This document shows, in pieces, positions 47,559 through 58,438 of a stretch of DNA of 64,000 bases. Positions within the stretch are counted from its first letter, which is position 1. Every line of letters begins with the position of its first letter. The position numbers were made by a program, and so were the translations under genes. The notes beneath the pieces are model-generated. The model was given only the letters and a program-made list of their open reading frames with translations, ran no database searches and was not told where the DNA came from. This stretch comes from Cyanophora paradoxa (Eukaryota > Glaucocystophyceae > Cyanophorales > Cyanophoraceae): contig QPMI01000133.1 of the NCBI GenBank assembly GCA_004431415.1, forward strand, positions 1-64,000, given 5' to 3'.

Positions 47559-48767
47559 ATGCAGGCTCTCGGAGGAATTCGAAACCGGGTTGCTCCCATG
47601 GTCCTCGTTCTCGGATTCTGGGCCGCGGCGGCTTCCGGAGCCTGCCAGTGCGGTGAGCTCGCCAGCTGCAGCGACCACCGGGAAATCGATCTTTCGCGAA
47701 CTGTCCGCTCGCCGCGATTTTCGCAGCCGATCCCGTCACGCTCACGAGCTCCTACTGGCGAGCGTCGCACGCGTTCCTCGCCACCATCGTCTCCTCGAGC
47801 GCGGCGACCGCGGGGGAACAGGCTTTCGAAGGTGCGTGCTCTAGATCTAGATCTTTGCATGCGCACGCGTTCGCACGCCCGGCCCGCGGCCGGCGCTCCG
47901 GATCCCGGCTCAGCGCTAGCGCTCAGCGCTCGCGCCGCAGCCCGCGTGTTTGAACAGTACAAGGGCTTCTTCTTGCCGAAGGATGCGAACATCGGCATCA
48001 AAACCTCGATCGGCGAGTGCGGTGCCAGCCTCCAAGTGCGCCGCGGGCCGGGCCCGCCGGCCGGCCGCGCGGGGCGATGGAGACGATTTTCGCGATCGCG
48101 AGCGATCAAATTTTCAGGTCGGGACGGCGTTCGTGATTTTCGCGAACATCGTGGATGGCGCGAACCTGGACAACGACGCCCGAGCCTTATCGAACCGCCT
48201 GCTCGACGCCAACGCCTGCCTCGTTGCCGTGCCCCAGAGCGCGGTCTCGCCCTGCGGCATGGCGTGCGCCGCATTAAATTTTCCCGGAGTCCTGCGCAAC
48301 GGCTACCTGACTCTGATTTCGCGCAGCTACCTGCGCTCCCGCTACTGGTGCCCGGGCTCCCGTCTCAATTGCGGCCTTCTGCAGAACACGGCCAACTGCA
48401 CGCTCGACACCTGCACCGGTCGATGCGCGGTCGCCCCGGACCAGGCGTTGTCTTGCTACAATCCCCAGGTTGAATTCGGCCCGCGCACGTGCTCGTGCGC
48501 CCGGCCCTCCTCTGTTCTCGGGTCGATTAATTCGATCTTTCTTATAATTATCCGATGATCTTGGAATCCGCGAGCAGAAAGGTTCCCGCGTGCCCTGAGG
48601 CGGCGCGTGTCAGCGGCGCCACGTGCGACGAGAACACGTGCGGGGCGTGCCGCGCGGAGTTCTACGGGCCGCCCCCGGCCCGCCAGCCGCTCTGCAGCGA
48701 GTCCTGGCTCGGCTGCACCCTTGGGGACGGCCTCCTGAGCCAGGCCCCGGTCGGTATCACGGCGTGA
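47559..48767 (+). CDS. Small secreted Cys-rich protein, five exons
   Basis: Exons 47,559 (or 47,598)-47,652, 47,727-47,831, 47,941-48,035, 48,118-48,468 and 48,582-48,767 join with consistent phases (1, 1, 0, 0). They give 276 aa, or 263 aa from the second ATG. The N-terminus has a signal-peptide-like core (MVLVLGFWAAAASGACQC). Then come FEQYKGFFLPKDANIGIK, VGTAFVIFANIVDGANLDND and a Cys-rich half (CPGSRLNCGLLQNTANC, CTLDTCTGRC, CDENTCGACRAEFYGPP, CSESWLGCTLGDG). All introns are GT-AG, 74-113 bp. Reading through the last intron would end at 48,558 instead, so retention would give a shorter form. Family not recognised; it is probably extracellular, and the Cys are likely paired. Confidence 0.7.
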
Positions 48768-49997
48768 TGACTTATATATAATTAGTACCGATCGGGAAGC
48801 TCTCGTCTATATATTCTGTTCTTCTCTTTCACTGTATAACTTAGTAATTCACTGTATATATATTTGTCTCGACGGCGGTGCGGAATGCGGCGGGGAGTGG
48901 TGGGGCGGGGAGGGGCGATATGATTATATAAGCATATATAAGCACGGCGAAGGCCTAGGGCCCCAAAAATCTGAACGAGGCATGAGAGGGCAGTCGACGT
49001 CTTGGCGTCTGACCACGTGCAACTCGATGCAGCGACCAGCTCCTCCGTCTTGTCCTGTGCGATATCGATCGTCAGTCGAGCGTTCAGCCGACGAGAACAA
49101 TTCGTGGGACCTTCGAATTCTGAAGTTCAGCTGTTTCAGCCTCGCAATTCTTATTCGCGCGTTTCGCGGCGGAGGGACCCAGCAACTGCAGGAGCCGCTG
49201 AGCATCGATGGCTCCTTGCAGGGCGGTAGTAATTATGAAAGATCGAAAGCTGCAGAAGCAAATATAGACGCCGCGTGCGCGATGGTTGCGAACGTCCAAT
49301 GAATTGCCGAACTTTCAAAGAAGTTCGGAATGAGCTGCGTATACATACTTTTGGCGCCGGCCCAGTCACTGCAGCTGCCTTAGTGCAGCTGATCATGAGT
49401 CATGGTGCGTGACCTAGCATGGTGACCACGGCGAGCTCAAGCTAGCAGCCCCAGCCGACCCGCGGCCCCAGGCCCTGCCCCCTGGCTAGACCCCTCCGCT
49501 GACTGCCAGTACGTAGCTATAGCTGAGTTTTTAAATCTTAAAAGCAAATTAAATCTTAGCTAGCTAGCTATATATAGCACTGGATCCGGAACGTTAACTC
49601 TAGATTTATTTTTGAGAGACTACGGCAGGGCGAACCCCCCGTAGGTAGTAATATTAAAGGACAACAAAGTAATCACAATTCAAAGCTAAAGGGATATTGA
49701 TCGCAGACAATCGCAAGGCATATAATCAAGGGCATATAATCAAGGGATCGGACACGACACTGTGACACGTTATAATTAACTCAGCGGAAGATAAATCGAG
49801 ACACTGAAATTAAGCTCACACTATATATATAGCTGTATATTCAGCATACTTATATCTAATTATCCGTAATACGTACACAGCCTAGCTATAGCTGGGGCCG
49901 AGGCACCTCCTCAGTGCTGGTGCCTCGAGGCTGCAGCTGTGCCATGACTGGCCCAGTGGTGATATACGTATACCCCAAAACTCTTAATCTGCTAACT
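48768..49997. other. Intergenic, no supported gene
   Basis: AT-rich tracts near 48,770-48,870, a 106-codon plus frame at 48,982-49,302 with no recognisable motif, a palindrome-rich island (49,370-49,520) and the second copy of a dispersed repeat (49,603-49,790, matching 26,402-26,600). The convergent genes on both sides end here. Confidence 0.5.
49603..49790. repeat. Dispersed repeat copy 2 (pair with 26,402-26,600)
   Basis: Blocks ttatttttgag-gactac, gggcgaac, ccccccgtag, aaggacaacaaagtaatcaca, caaagct and catataatcaag occur in the same order as in copy 1. catataatcaaggg is doubled here. Confidence 0.7.
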
Positions 49998-52900
49998 TTA
50001 AAGACTGACGATTGCACTCGGTTCCACGCCGATTTCGGTGGCGATGCCCCGAATCGTGTGGGCGAAGACGGGCGGCCCACAGATGTAGAAGAACCCTGGC
50101 GGACTTGCATTAGCTCTGGTTCGATTTGAGTGCTTTTGAATCTAGATCTAGATCTAGAGCGCCGGCGCCGTCAGAAATGAAAGAGGATTCGGTTTTCACG
50201 AACGTTCGTTAATTATTTAGATTGAAATGTGTTCATTTTAACGCAGAGCCACGTGCACGGCGCGGGGGGCGCACGGAGTGCCTTGGTCCTGTGCACGACG
50301 GAGGTACGGAGGAAGGCGGCATCGACGCGGCCCGAACGGCGGTGGGCCGCCTGCGCGAGCCACTCCGCCGAGGGCGGCTGGCCCACGAAGAGGAAGAGCT
50401 CCAGGGCGGGGCACACCGACGCGCACTGCGCGCGGGGTAGGGGAGCGGCGGCATGAGGGGCGCGCTTTGAATTCGTATACACTTATTGCCAATTGCAATT
50501 AGAATTGCAACTGCATGTGTGCCTGCAGAGAAAGCACCTCTTCGAGCCAGTCGAGCTCGGGTATGTCTTCGGCCGACTCGAAGCAAGCGACGAGCTGAAC
50601 GCGGTGTGAGCATTTGTATAAGACTCTGAGATACAGTGGTAGTTATGAGTTGATTAGAGGCCGGACCTTGAGTCGGAGCCGTGTGTTGGGGGGCGCGCTG
50701 GAGCCCTTGCTCCGGTCGAGGCCGAAGGACCGTGCGGACTTGGACCCGGAGCGGGCGGCGCGCCGCCGTCGAATGGACGCGGCTCCGGCGCCGGATCCGG
50801 CGCCGGCGGATCCGGACGGCGGGCGGGGCGCGAAGACCGCGCTGCGGGGGTTGAAAGCAGATGGGTTTCCCCCGGGGCCGGCGCCCGCCTGCGGTCGCCT
50901 CTGGTCCCCGTCGCCGCCGCCGCCGCCGTCGCCGTCGCCGGATCCGTCGGCGCCGCCGTCCCTGGCCGATGCTGACGCGGACCGCGACCGCGAGAGGTGC
51001 TTCACGTTGATGTCGAGGAAGCTCGCGGTCCCCAGCCCCGACGACTGCGTGCGAAGGACACTCGGAAATCAGAGGAAATGCGCGACCTGTAGACGTAGAA
51101 ACGGGCGATCGAACATTTGAGGACGGCGCGACCGGCAAGTTGTACAGCGATCGCGACGCGCCAGGGGCTGCGCCGCCCCGTCCCCAGGCTGACCCCGAAT
51201 CCCCGTCGAACTCCACCGGAACGACGGCGGCAGTGCTGCCCGGGCCGGAGGGCTCCAGAAGGTACTTGAAACTCGTGCGGGAGCTCTTGCTGTGCTTTGG
51301 GCTCTTCGGATCCGGATTCGAGTTGGAGGGGCTCGAGCCGGAGCTGGTCGGCCGCGGGTTCGAATCCGCCGCGGGGGGCGAGGCCGCGAAGGGGGGCGGC
51401 GCCAGCGGTTCGAACTCCGGATCCGGCGCGTGGGGCCCGCCTTGCGCTCTCCGCGGCGAGGGCTGCTCATTGTAGTCCGACACGACGTCCACCGAGTGCA
51501 CGGCGGCCGGGAGGAGGAGGAGGCTCGCGGGCTCCGGGCCCTCGCGCGGAACCAGGCGCACGACGGGGCTCGCCGCCGCCGTCGCCGGCGACAGCTGCTG
51601 GGCCTCCGTGGCCAGTTCCAGGGCGTGCTCGTCCTCCATCTTGCGGATGTGGGCGACGAGGTCGAGGAGGGGCAGGATGCCCGTCCCTGCCACCACCTGC
51701 GGCCCCGCGCGCGTCAACGTTGCGCGCTCGACCGCCTTGACCCCGGCCCCGCAAAACACTAAAAGCAACAACCCCCGATATCGAATCTATCAGAGAATAT
51801 TAATGGCAGCACCGCAATAAGGTCCCCCTCGAACGCTTTTGACCCCGCAAAATAAATTTAAATCTTCGACCGAGGGTTTGATTCTATATATCAGAGAATG
51901 GCAGCACCGCAATGAGGTCCCCCTCCGTGTCGTGCCCGAGGCGAAGACCGAGCCCGAGGGGCCCCCGAACGCTGCGCGAGATGCCGTCAGGCGCGTAATT
52001 ATAATTGTTTAAATTGAATGCCCCCTACCGAATCTGGGAGCCCAGAGGGGCGTCCAACAGGTACGGCGACATGGCTCCCGTCGGGTAGCGCCGGAGCCAG
52101 AGGTCGTGGGTGGCGCTGTAGTCGAGGTCGCCATCGGGATCGACCGAGGGGCGGCGCGCCCGCGTGGGCGCGGGGCGCGCCCCGCCCGCGTGCGCGATGC
52201 GGACGAGCGAGTAGTGGCGATGCACGTCCCGCCCGTTGATGGTGGCCGTCACCTCGAAGTGCTGCCCCAGGTAGCGGAGGTCGTCCCTGCACGGTCCGAG
52301 TCGCAAGAGCGAATCGAAACGATTAATTATAACAGTGGCACGGGGCACGAATCCGAACGCACTGGTGGTACGTGGGCGGGACGTCGCACGCGAAGCGCAC
52401 GCGGAAGACGGGGCGCGAGCTCGGGCAGACGGCCGTCCGCTCGATGACCGTCCACGTCTGCACGCCCGCCACCGCCGCCTCGTCGTCGCGGTCCCCTTCC
52501 GGGTGTAGGACGGCCACGCAAAGCTGCGTGCGCGGCCAGTATATGATTTTGTGCGTTCGACGGTGAGTAAATCCAGAAATAGAGTCCAATGCATATGTAC
52601 GGACCTCTTGCAGCATTCTGTGGGCGTGAACGCTGTGGCGGTGAGCGCTGTACCCCCCGAACGCCATCCGCCCACCGCTGCCGTACAGGAACGCGCTAAT
52701 GTCCTGGCCGATCATCGAGTGAAGGAGGGCGGTCCCTGTCCGAAGCGCACGCGTCAAGGAACTCGAAAGATAGATTGAAAACGGATACGGAAAAGGTCCA
52801 GGCAAGGCCGGGATCCGGATCACCTCCGGGGTGCGTGGACAGTATCGGCTCGACGTCGAAAACACTGCTGCAGCGTTAGCAGTGTGGCAGGGAAAGTTCT

Positions 52901-55900
52901 CTTTTAAATTTAAAGCGCACCGGTCGCCAACCAATACCCACTGCGATCCAAGCCGAATCATTCGTTCAAACTCTGACGGCGTGAGCGGCTGCTCGGGGAT
53001 CGATCAGCCTTTACATTGATGTCGACAAAAAGAGCTCTCAGAGTCTAATGATTCGAGTCGGCTCGACGAACGAACCGCGACCTTCTTGGCGTTGATGGAG
53101 TCGAAAACGACCTCCACCCGGCGCTTGTTGTAGAAAGAAACGACCTCGCCGAGCGCGAAGGCGACGGCGAGGACGGCGACCCAGAGGAGGAATGCGCTCC
53201 GGACGGACGGCATCATGAGGTGCTGGCCCAGGCCAACGTTGGCGAGCGCTCCGAGGCACACGATCCACCCGTTCACTCGGTGGGCCGTTCGGGTGACGAA
53301 CGCCCAGCGCTTTGGCTTGCGCGACAGGTGCATGTGCCTGCACGCACGAGCGCGAGATTAGAGTCAGCTGAACATCGAAGCCGTTAGAATTGCGGAGCTC
53401 AAGCGATCGACAACGACACCGCACTTGACTAGCATGCCCAGCCCGAGCTGCAAGGCGGAGTCGACGGCGAGCGCCAGGCCCAGCAAGCTGATCAAGTACG
53501 CGTGAATATTAATGGAAGATCTTGAGCGTTTTTCGATCACAACTGAAATCAAAACGGGGCCGCACCCGTGCGACTTCGCCTCTGCTGCACTCGCTCGCGA
53601 GGCAAACGCGGCAGATGCGGCAGGTACGGTGATGGACAGCGCGAGTTGCATCATCCTGCAGAGAGCGACACGGCATGCGGATCGCAGTTCGGTCAGACAT
53701 GCAGAAATTGCGAGGGAGGGCGCGATCGCGATCGCAAACCCGCGGTGAATTTTGAGCCACATTGGGATGTGCTTCAGGTGGCGCACGATGAAGATGCTCA
53801 CGGGGGCGATGACGGCCCACGAGGCCCCCATCGCAATCGCGTGGACTGCGAAATTAAAGAAAGAGATCAGGCTCGGGGCGTGATCATGATGCACATGCGA
53901 ATGGCAGCATTAATTTCATTGCCGTGCCACGGTGTACGCACCGGTGTACGCATTGTCGTAAACACGGCCCTCGGAGACGCTGAAGTCTACACTCTCTCCG
54001 GATCCAGCTGAGCTCGAGCTCGAGCTCGACGAGCCCGTGTCGGAAGCGGGGGAGTTCGAGCCGGTTCCGGCGCTCGAGGATCCAGCTGCAGATCCGGCGG
54101 CTGCGTACACGCTGGCGCTCACGCCCGCCATCGCGAAGAAATCGAGTGACCCGCGCAGGACGTCCGTCGGGCGGTGCATAGAAAACTGCGCGCGCGCGAT
54201 AGATCGCGTTACGCTCGACGCCATGATTATGCACGTTGGCTAAGCCGAGTATAATTAGATATCGATAAGCGCACCTCCGTCCCGCTCGCCCTCCAAGCGA
54301 AGATGAGAGCTGCAAAATCGAAGACGGATCAGACGCTAGTATACGTAGGCCTAATCATAATTATAAGGCGTCTACATCCTTCTCATTAATAATAATCCAC
54401 GGCCGGCTCCACGCGCGCGCACGCTGGCGGCCGGGCGAGAAGGGTTTGTCCTGCGCCGAGTCGCCCGTGTTCCACGCCCTCCGCCAGCGGAACGTCTGCG
54501 TGCCGGGCGAGCGGGACGCATCCACGAGGACCACGTCCTGTTTGGCGTCTGCCGCGGCCGCGCACGCGCAGACGTCGCGATTGGCGAGTCGGCCCGAATC
54601 GAACGCGATCGCGAGGCTTCGGATATATAATTATTCCGCGTGCGCCGCGCGCGCACCGGTGGCGGGGCCGCGGAAGCCGAAGGCCTTCGCGTCGATGGCC
54701 AGAGGCGACCCGGAGGCGTTGTGGCGCATCCAGACCACGTCGGCGTCCGCCATGCTGTTGCCCAGCCCCAGCGCCACCCACCCGTCGCAGGCGCAGGTGA
54801 CCGCCACCTCGATCTCGCGGGTCGCGACGAGCATGGACCAGCGCAAGCTCAGCACGTCGTTGAGGCGAGCGGATGCCGTGTACGCGACCGGCGCCGACGA
54901 CGTCGCGTTCGAATTCGCCGACGGCGTCGACGTCGACGTCGTCGCGTTCGCCGTCGCGATCGGGCCGGACGACGTCGCGTTGCCGTTGCCGGATCCGGAG
55001 AGGTCCTGCATGGATTCATCCTCTTTCCAGGGCGGCGGCGTGGCTATGAAGACCTGGTTTCGAAGCGATCAGTTGAGATGGATCCGGAACTATCGCGCTA
55101 ATTATAAGGAATTAAGACTCGCGCTAGCGCTCGCGATGCGTTGCTCACTGAGCGCGGCATGGTCTTGATGAAGGGGGCCCACGCCGACTCGACCATGTCC
55201 GTGAATCGCCGCGCACGGATTTCGTTCAGCACCGGAGCCGCCAGAGTGTCCCACCTGCAGCCGCATGCAGAACGAATCGGCGTTCAGGAATTCGAAGGAC
55301 CGGGAATTAACGTCTCCATGCAGGCGAACCAGTACGGGTCCGTGTCGCGGACTGTCTTTATTGTGTCTGTGATGATGGCCACCGCGAGGGGGCCCACCAG
55401 GCCCCCGGTTTGCTCCTGTGCGAAAGTATTAATCGAAGCTGAATGTGAGCTTCAAAACGATGTGCAACATTAATATTAATCAACGCAATCGAGGTGGAAC
55501 TAGATATAGCGCTAGCTATAGCTATGTAGCTATCAGTGAAAGATCTAGATAATTTCAGCTTTGATTTGAACGGACGGATGAGCACCTTTTCGGCAAGGAG
55601 GCCCACGAGGAGGTCGGCGTCGCCCGGCGAGGGGTACACGGCCTGCGCACGAGACGGCGTTCATAGAAAGTTGAGCATTATTAGAACCTCTTGCAGATGT
55701 GATGATCTTCTAATCAAACCATATGCGTGGATCGGGAGGGCGAATTCGAATGGAATCCGAACCTGCAGCGCCTGCTGGAGGGCCGCGCTCGAGGTGACCT
55801 TGTCCCACGTGGCCAGCGCCGGGAGCCCGTGGGCGGCTCGCGCCCTCCCGTAGCTCGGGAGGCGGGCCAGCCGCCCCCTCGCCAGGTCCTCCGTCCCCGC

Positions 55901-56593
55901 GTCCGGCAGGGGCCAGAGCCCGGCCCGGAGACTGCGGCGCGGAATCGGATCAGGTTATTTGAGCTTTAGATGATATGCATGGTTACTAATTAATTATATA
56001 AGTTAGATAAATTAAATCTGAAGAAGCTCTCACAAGTCGGCGTAGTGGAGGTCGGCCTTGGACGAGTACGTGGAGGCAAGGCCTCGGATGAGCCCCGGCA
56101 TCCCTTCCCCGCTCCCCTGCGCATGCGTCGCCGAGTCGGCGTCACGCGCAAAAATTGGCAACTTGCAATGGGAAATGCAATAAACCGGCACCTCGAGAAA
56201 GGCAGCGCTGTAGTACCCTTCGTAAGCGGAGAGGGGCCCCTCGGCCGACATCGCGCCGTTCGAGTCGAGCCGGGCGTAGATCTTATAATTGCGGCGTCGG
56301 CCACAGGGGTGTCATGATCAGAACGAAGCCCAACTTGGCGAGCTCGGCGGCTCGAAGCGGCAGGGGCGGCTCGCACCCGGGGAAGCAGGGTGCGGTGGAC
56401 GAGCGAAGCCGCGGCCGCGAACTCGAGGGGCACGCGCGCCTCGCCCGACGCGTTGTACTTGTATGCGGGCAATGTGGAGCCTGCGCACGCGGGCGCCCAA
56501 TCTCGGAGTCGGCAATGCCACGCGTACAGCGCGGTAGGCAGTGCAAGGCGTCGAACCGAAGAACAGGGGGATGAATTCCTGCACGGTGACGCG
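49998..56593 (-). CDS. Heme peroxidase-DOMON-cytochrome b561-b5-FAD/NAD(P)H reductase fusion, 5' part missing
   Basis: Exons join in phase: 56,593-56,557, 56,480-56,377, 56,281-56,192, 56,116-56,034, 55,931-55,763, 55,642-55,586, 55,415-55,312 and 55,254-55,149 form the animal-peroxidase part. It has EFIPLFFG, EFAAAASLVHRTLLP with the proximal-type His, LPSYGRARAAHGLP, DADLLVGLLAEK and GGLVGPLAVAIITD. Exons 55,005-54,657, 54,548-54,376 and 54,185-53,942 form DOMON (DGWVALGLGNSMADADVVW; end His in FSMHRPTDVLRGSLDFF), then a Ser/Gly linker. Exons 53,845-53,740, 53,655-53,425 and 53,337-53,082 form b561 with four His (VHAIAM, KIHRG, IHAYLISLLG, AHRVNGW). A b5-like segment follows (52,988 on; GQDISAFLYG, HRHSVHA), then FAD (GQHFEV, HYSLVR, YPTGAMS) and NAD (GTGILPL, FYICGPP) domains with a long disordered insert near 51,500-50,650. 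The stop is at 49,998. It likely moves NAD(P)H electrons across a membrane to an outer peroxidase. The upstream half is cut off by virus-like DNA. One junction near 51,770 does not fit in phase. Confidence 0.85.
51789..51925. repeat. Local duplication of an exon end inside the fusion gene
   Basis: atcagagaatggcagcaccgcaatgaggtccccctc (51,890-51,925) is repeated with an attaat insertion and one substitution at 51,789-51,830, about 100 bp away. The right copy is the end of the exon encoding GDLIAVL; the left copy lies in the following intron. This may have created an alternative donor. Confidence 0.85.
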
Positions 56594-57281
56594 CTGCGGG
56601 CACGACGGGGAAGAGTCAGAGGCCCGAGGGTTGGTTCGAAGGGATCCGAAGAGCTAAGACTTCGGAAAAGGGTATCTAGATCTAGACCGAAAGGTCCGCC
56701 CTATTTGCAAGCTTCTGTGCAGAACAGGACCTCCAATGTTTCTATTGATCTTGGAACTCCGAAGTTCTTCTTGGATAAAAACACAGGTCGGTGTGAGGGT
56801 ACTGGACACCAATTAAATCCGACATTATCCTATCTTATTCAGTCTCGCCACTTCCCTCTATCTTGAATTCTCAGTCTCCTCAGTGCCAATATGCATAAAT
56901 CTTTCATAGTTTTTATAACTTTATGCATATCTTTGCACTAACTTTATCCCAATCCTCAGTATCCCATTGCATAAATCTTTATCTTTCCCCCAAAGTTTCC
57001 CCCAAACTATGCATAACTTATCATAACTTTATGTATTCTTATCATAGTCCTATAGCTAGCTCGTTTTCCCGCGATGTACCCTGTTTTGTGCCTATTCTGT
57101 GCATCGGGAACTTGCTCGATAGCATCGCAAGCGTCATCGCGATCGGGATTGGCGATATCGATGCCATCGGGAATTTCTCGATAGCATATGCATCGGGGAT
57201 CGATAGAAAAAGGTGGTGGACGCAATCGACCCCTCGCAAAATTTGATGTCAACTTTTTATAAACGCTGTCATCCTACAAAA
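56594..57281. other. Junction between host intron and AT-rich virus-like DNA
   Basis: 56,594 is the acceptor of the first visible peroxidase exon. Upstream sequence keeps host texture (tctagatctaga at about 56,675) to about 56,700. From about 56,720 it becomes AT-rich with repeated atgcataaatcttt-type words (56,890, 56,925, 56,968, 57,008). An unrelated block at 57,070-57,245 is partly repeated at 57,837-57,970. No exon of the N-terminal peroxidase half is seen here. No flanking direct repeat or integrase was found. Confidence 0.6.
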
Positions 57282-57970
57282 ATGCCTTTCACTGTTCAAT
57301 GCATCCCGCTGTCTAAAATGCCGCCACTGATCCCGTATCCAATTGTGGGGCAACTTCCATACCTGAGTCAAAGCAATGCAACCGCTGCAAGGAAACGAAG
57401 CCGGCTTGTGAGTATGGAAAGAGGAAGCTGAAATCGGGGAACATTACTCTGCAAGCATATTGTGCCCCATGCTTTAAAATCGTTCACACCGAACAAGCTT
57501 CCAAATTTGCCTCAAAGCCAAAGCCTGAAATCGAGTCCAAAACTTGCACCAAATGCGAAGAGACTAAGCCAATCTCTGAGTTTTACAGGAATGCTATGAA
57601 TGCTGACGGGTTCAACTCATCATGCAAAGATTGTGTCAACGAATATACTAAAATGCATGCCGAATCAATGAAGATGTGCCCAAAGATTAACGTCGAATCT
57701 AAGGTCTGTTCAGCCTGCAAGATCGAAAAGCCTGCAAGTGATTATAATAAAAGAAGTACTGCCAAAGATGGTCTATATTCAAAATGTCGCAAGTGTTTCA
57801 ATGAGACTCGCAAAAAGCACCCCAAGAACTAATACAAATTTTCGAGGCTGATGTTCCCTATTTTTTGTGCATCGTGATCGGCGATGCCATCGAGAAAAGT
57901 ACATATGTACATATTCGAAAAATGAGGTGGTGGACACCGATACACCCATTGGAGAGAAAAGCCCCGCCCA
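57070..57970. repeat. Related non-coding blocks flanking the zinc-module gene
   Basis: 57,070-57,245 and 57,837-57,970 share, in order, ccctatt/cctattt...gtgcatcg, ggcgat-atgccatcg(g/a)gaa, gaaaaa(ag/tga)ggtggtggac and a following cgatacaccc-like stretch. The left block precedes the gene start; the right lies between convergent genes. They may be duplicated regulatory or end sequences. Confidence 0.6.
57282..57832 (+). CDS. Triple zinc-module protein, frame broken near its start
   Basis: Reading back from the stop at 57,832, the frame stays open to 57,317 and contains three similar modules. These are CNRCKETKPACEYGKRK with a distal CAPC, CTKCEETKPISEFYRN with CKDC, and CSACKIEKPASDYNKRS with CRKC. 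Each is CxxCxxxKPxxxY/F...GxxxxCxxC, a small zinc-binding module common in phage and algal-virus proteins, often next to endonuclease domains. The first ATG in this frame is only at 57,596, inside the second module. A good ATG at 57,282 lies in another frame, and the switch would fall near the GGGG at 57,347-57,350. So the gene is either shifted by an indel (decay or assembly error) or starts elsewhere. It is probably a DNA- or RNA-binding protein. Confidence 0.65.
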
Positions 57971-58082
57971 CTATGCAAGATACATGCCTTTCTTATGCAT
58001 GATCTATGAAAAATAACAATAAACCCAGTCGTCAGACAAGCTGCCTTGGCTGCGCCTCTCTCATTCTTCGAATTCGAATTCT

Positions 58083-58346
58083 TTACATAGGAGCACTCGC
58101 AGTTATCTCGCTCATTTTTACCACAGTCCCGCGATTAAAAGCTTGCTCTACAATCGCTTCCTTTGTGAGTGGAATTGGAATCCCAGCAGCAATACAGGAT
58201 TGAACTTCTTTGGCTACAATGTCATCAGTTGCCGACATTGCACGACTTTTCACTACATTCGTAATCCATTCAGCTGGGGAGAACGCAATATATTCCATTG
58301 CTGACTTTTCTGTATTCGATAAAATCACTTCGTATATGTTCGACAT
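58083..58346 (-). CDS. 87-aa phage-like small protein, function unknown
   Basis: MSNIYEVILSNTEKSAMEYI..., with AFSPAEWITNVVKSRA and a C-terminal half EVQSCIAAGIPIPLTKEAIV. It resembles small hypothetical proteins of marine phages and algal viruses of the pattern YxxxLxxxExxAxEYIAxxPxEWI; this is from memory of the pattern, not a search. The ATG lies 30 bp from AT-rich upstream sequence. Last gene of the minus-strand series. Confidence 0.7.
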   Translation of the reverse strand: MSNIYEVILSNTEKSAMEYIAFSPAEWITNVVKSRAMSATDDIVAKEVQSCIAAGIPIPLTKEAIVEQAFNRGTVVKMSEITASAPM

Positions 58347-58438
58347 TCTCTACTCTAAGGAAACAAAATTAATCGATGGCGGTTAGCATGGCTATATAAA
58401 ATCCACATCTGTCTCCCATACATTCTGAACCCACAGCT

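Noticed and set aside
48982-49302. 106-codon plus frame between two genes
   Set aside because: No motif, no splice support; composition like the surrounding spacer.
50233-51100. C-terminal Arg-rich part of a continuous 512-codon minus frame
   Set aside because: The N-terminal part belongs to the reductase. The Arg-rich part is the wrong frame of a following exon (Ser/Gly-rich, 51,005-50,650) and introns.
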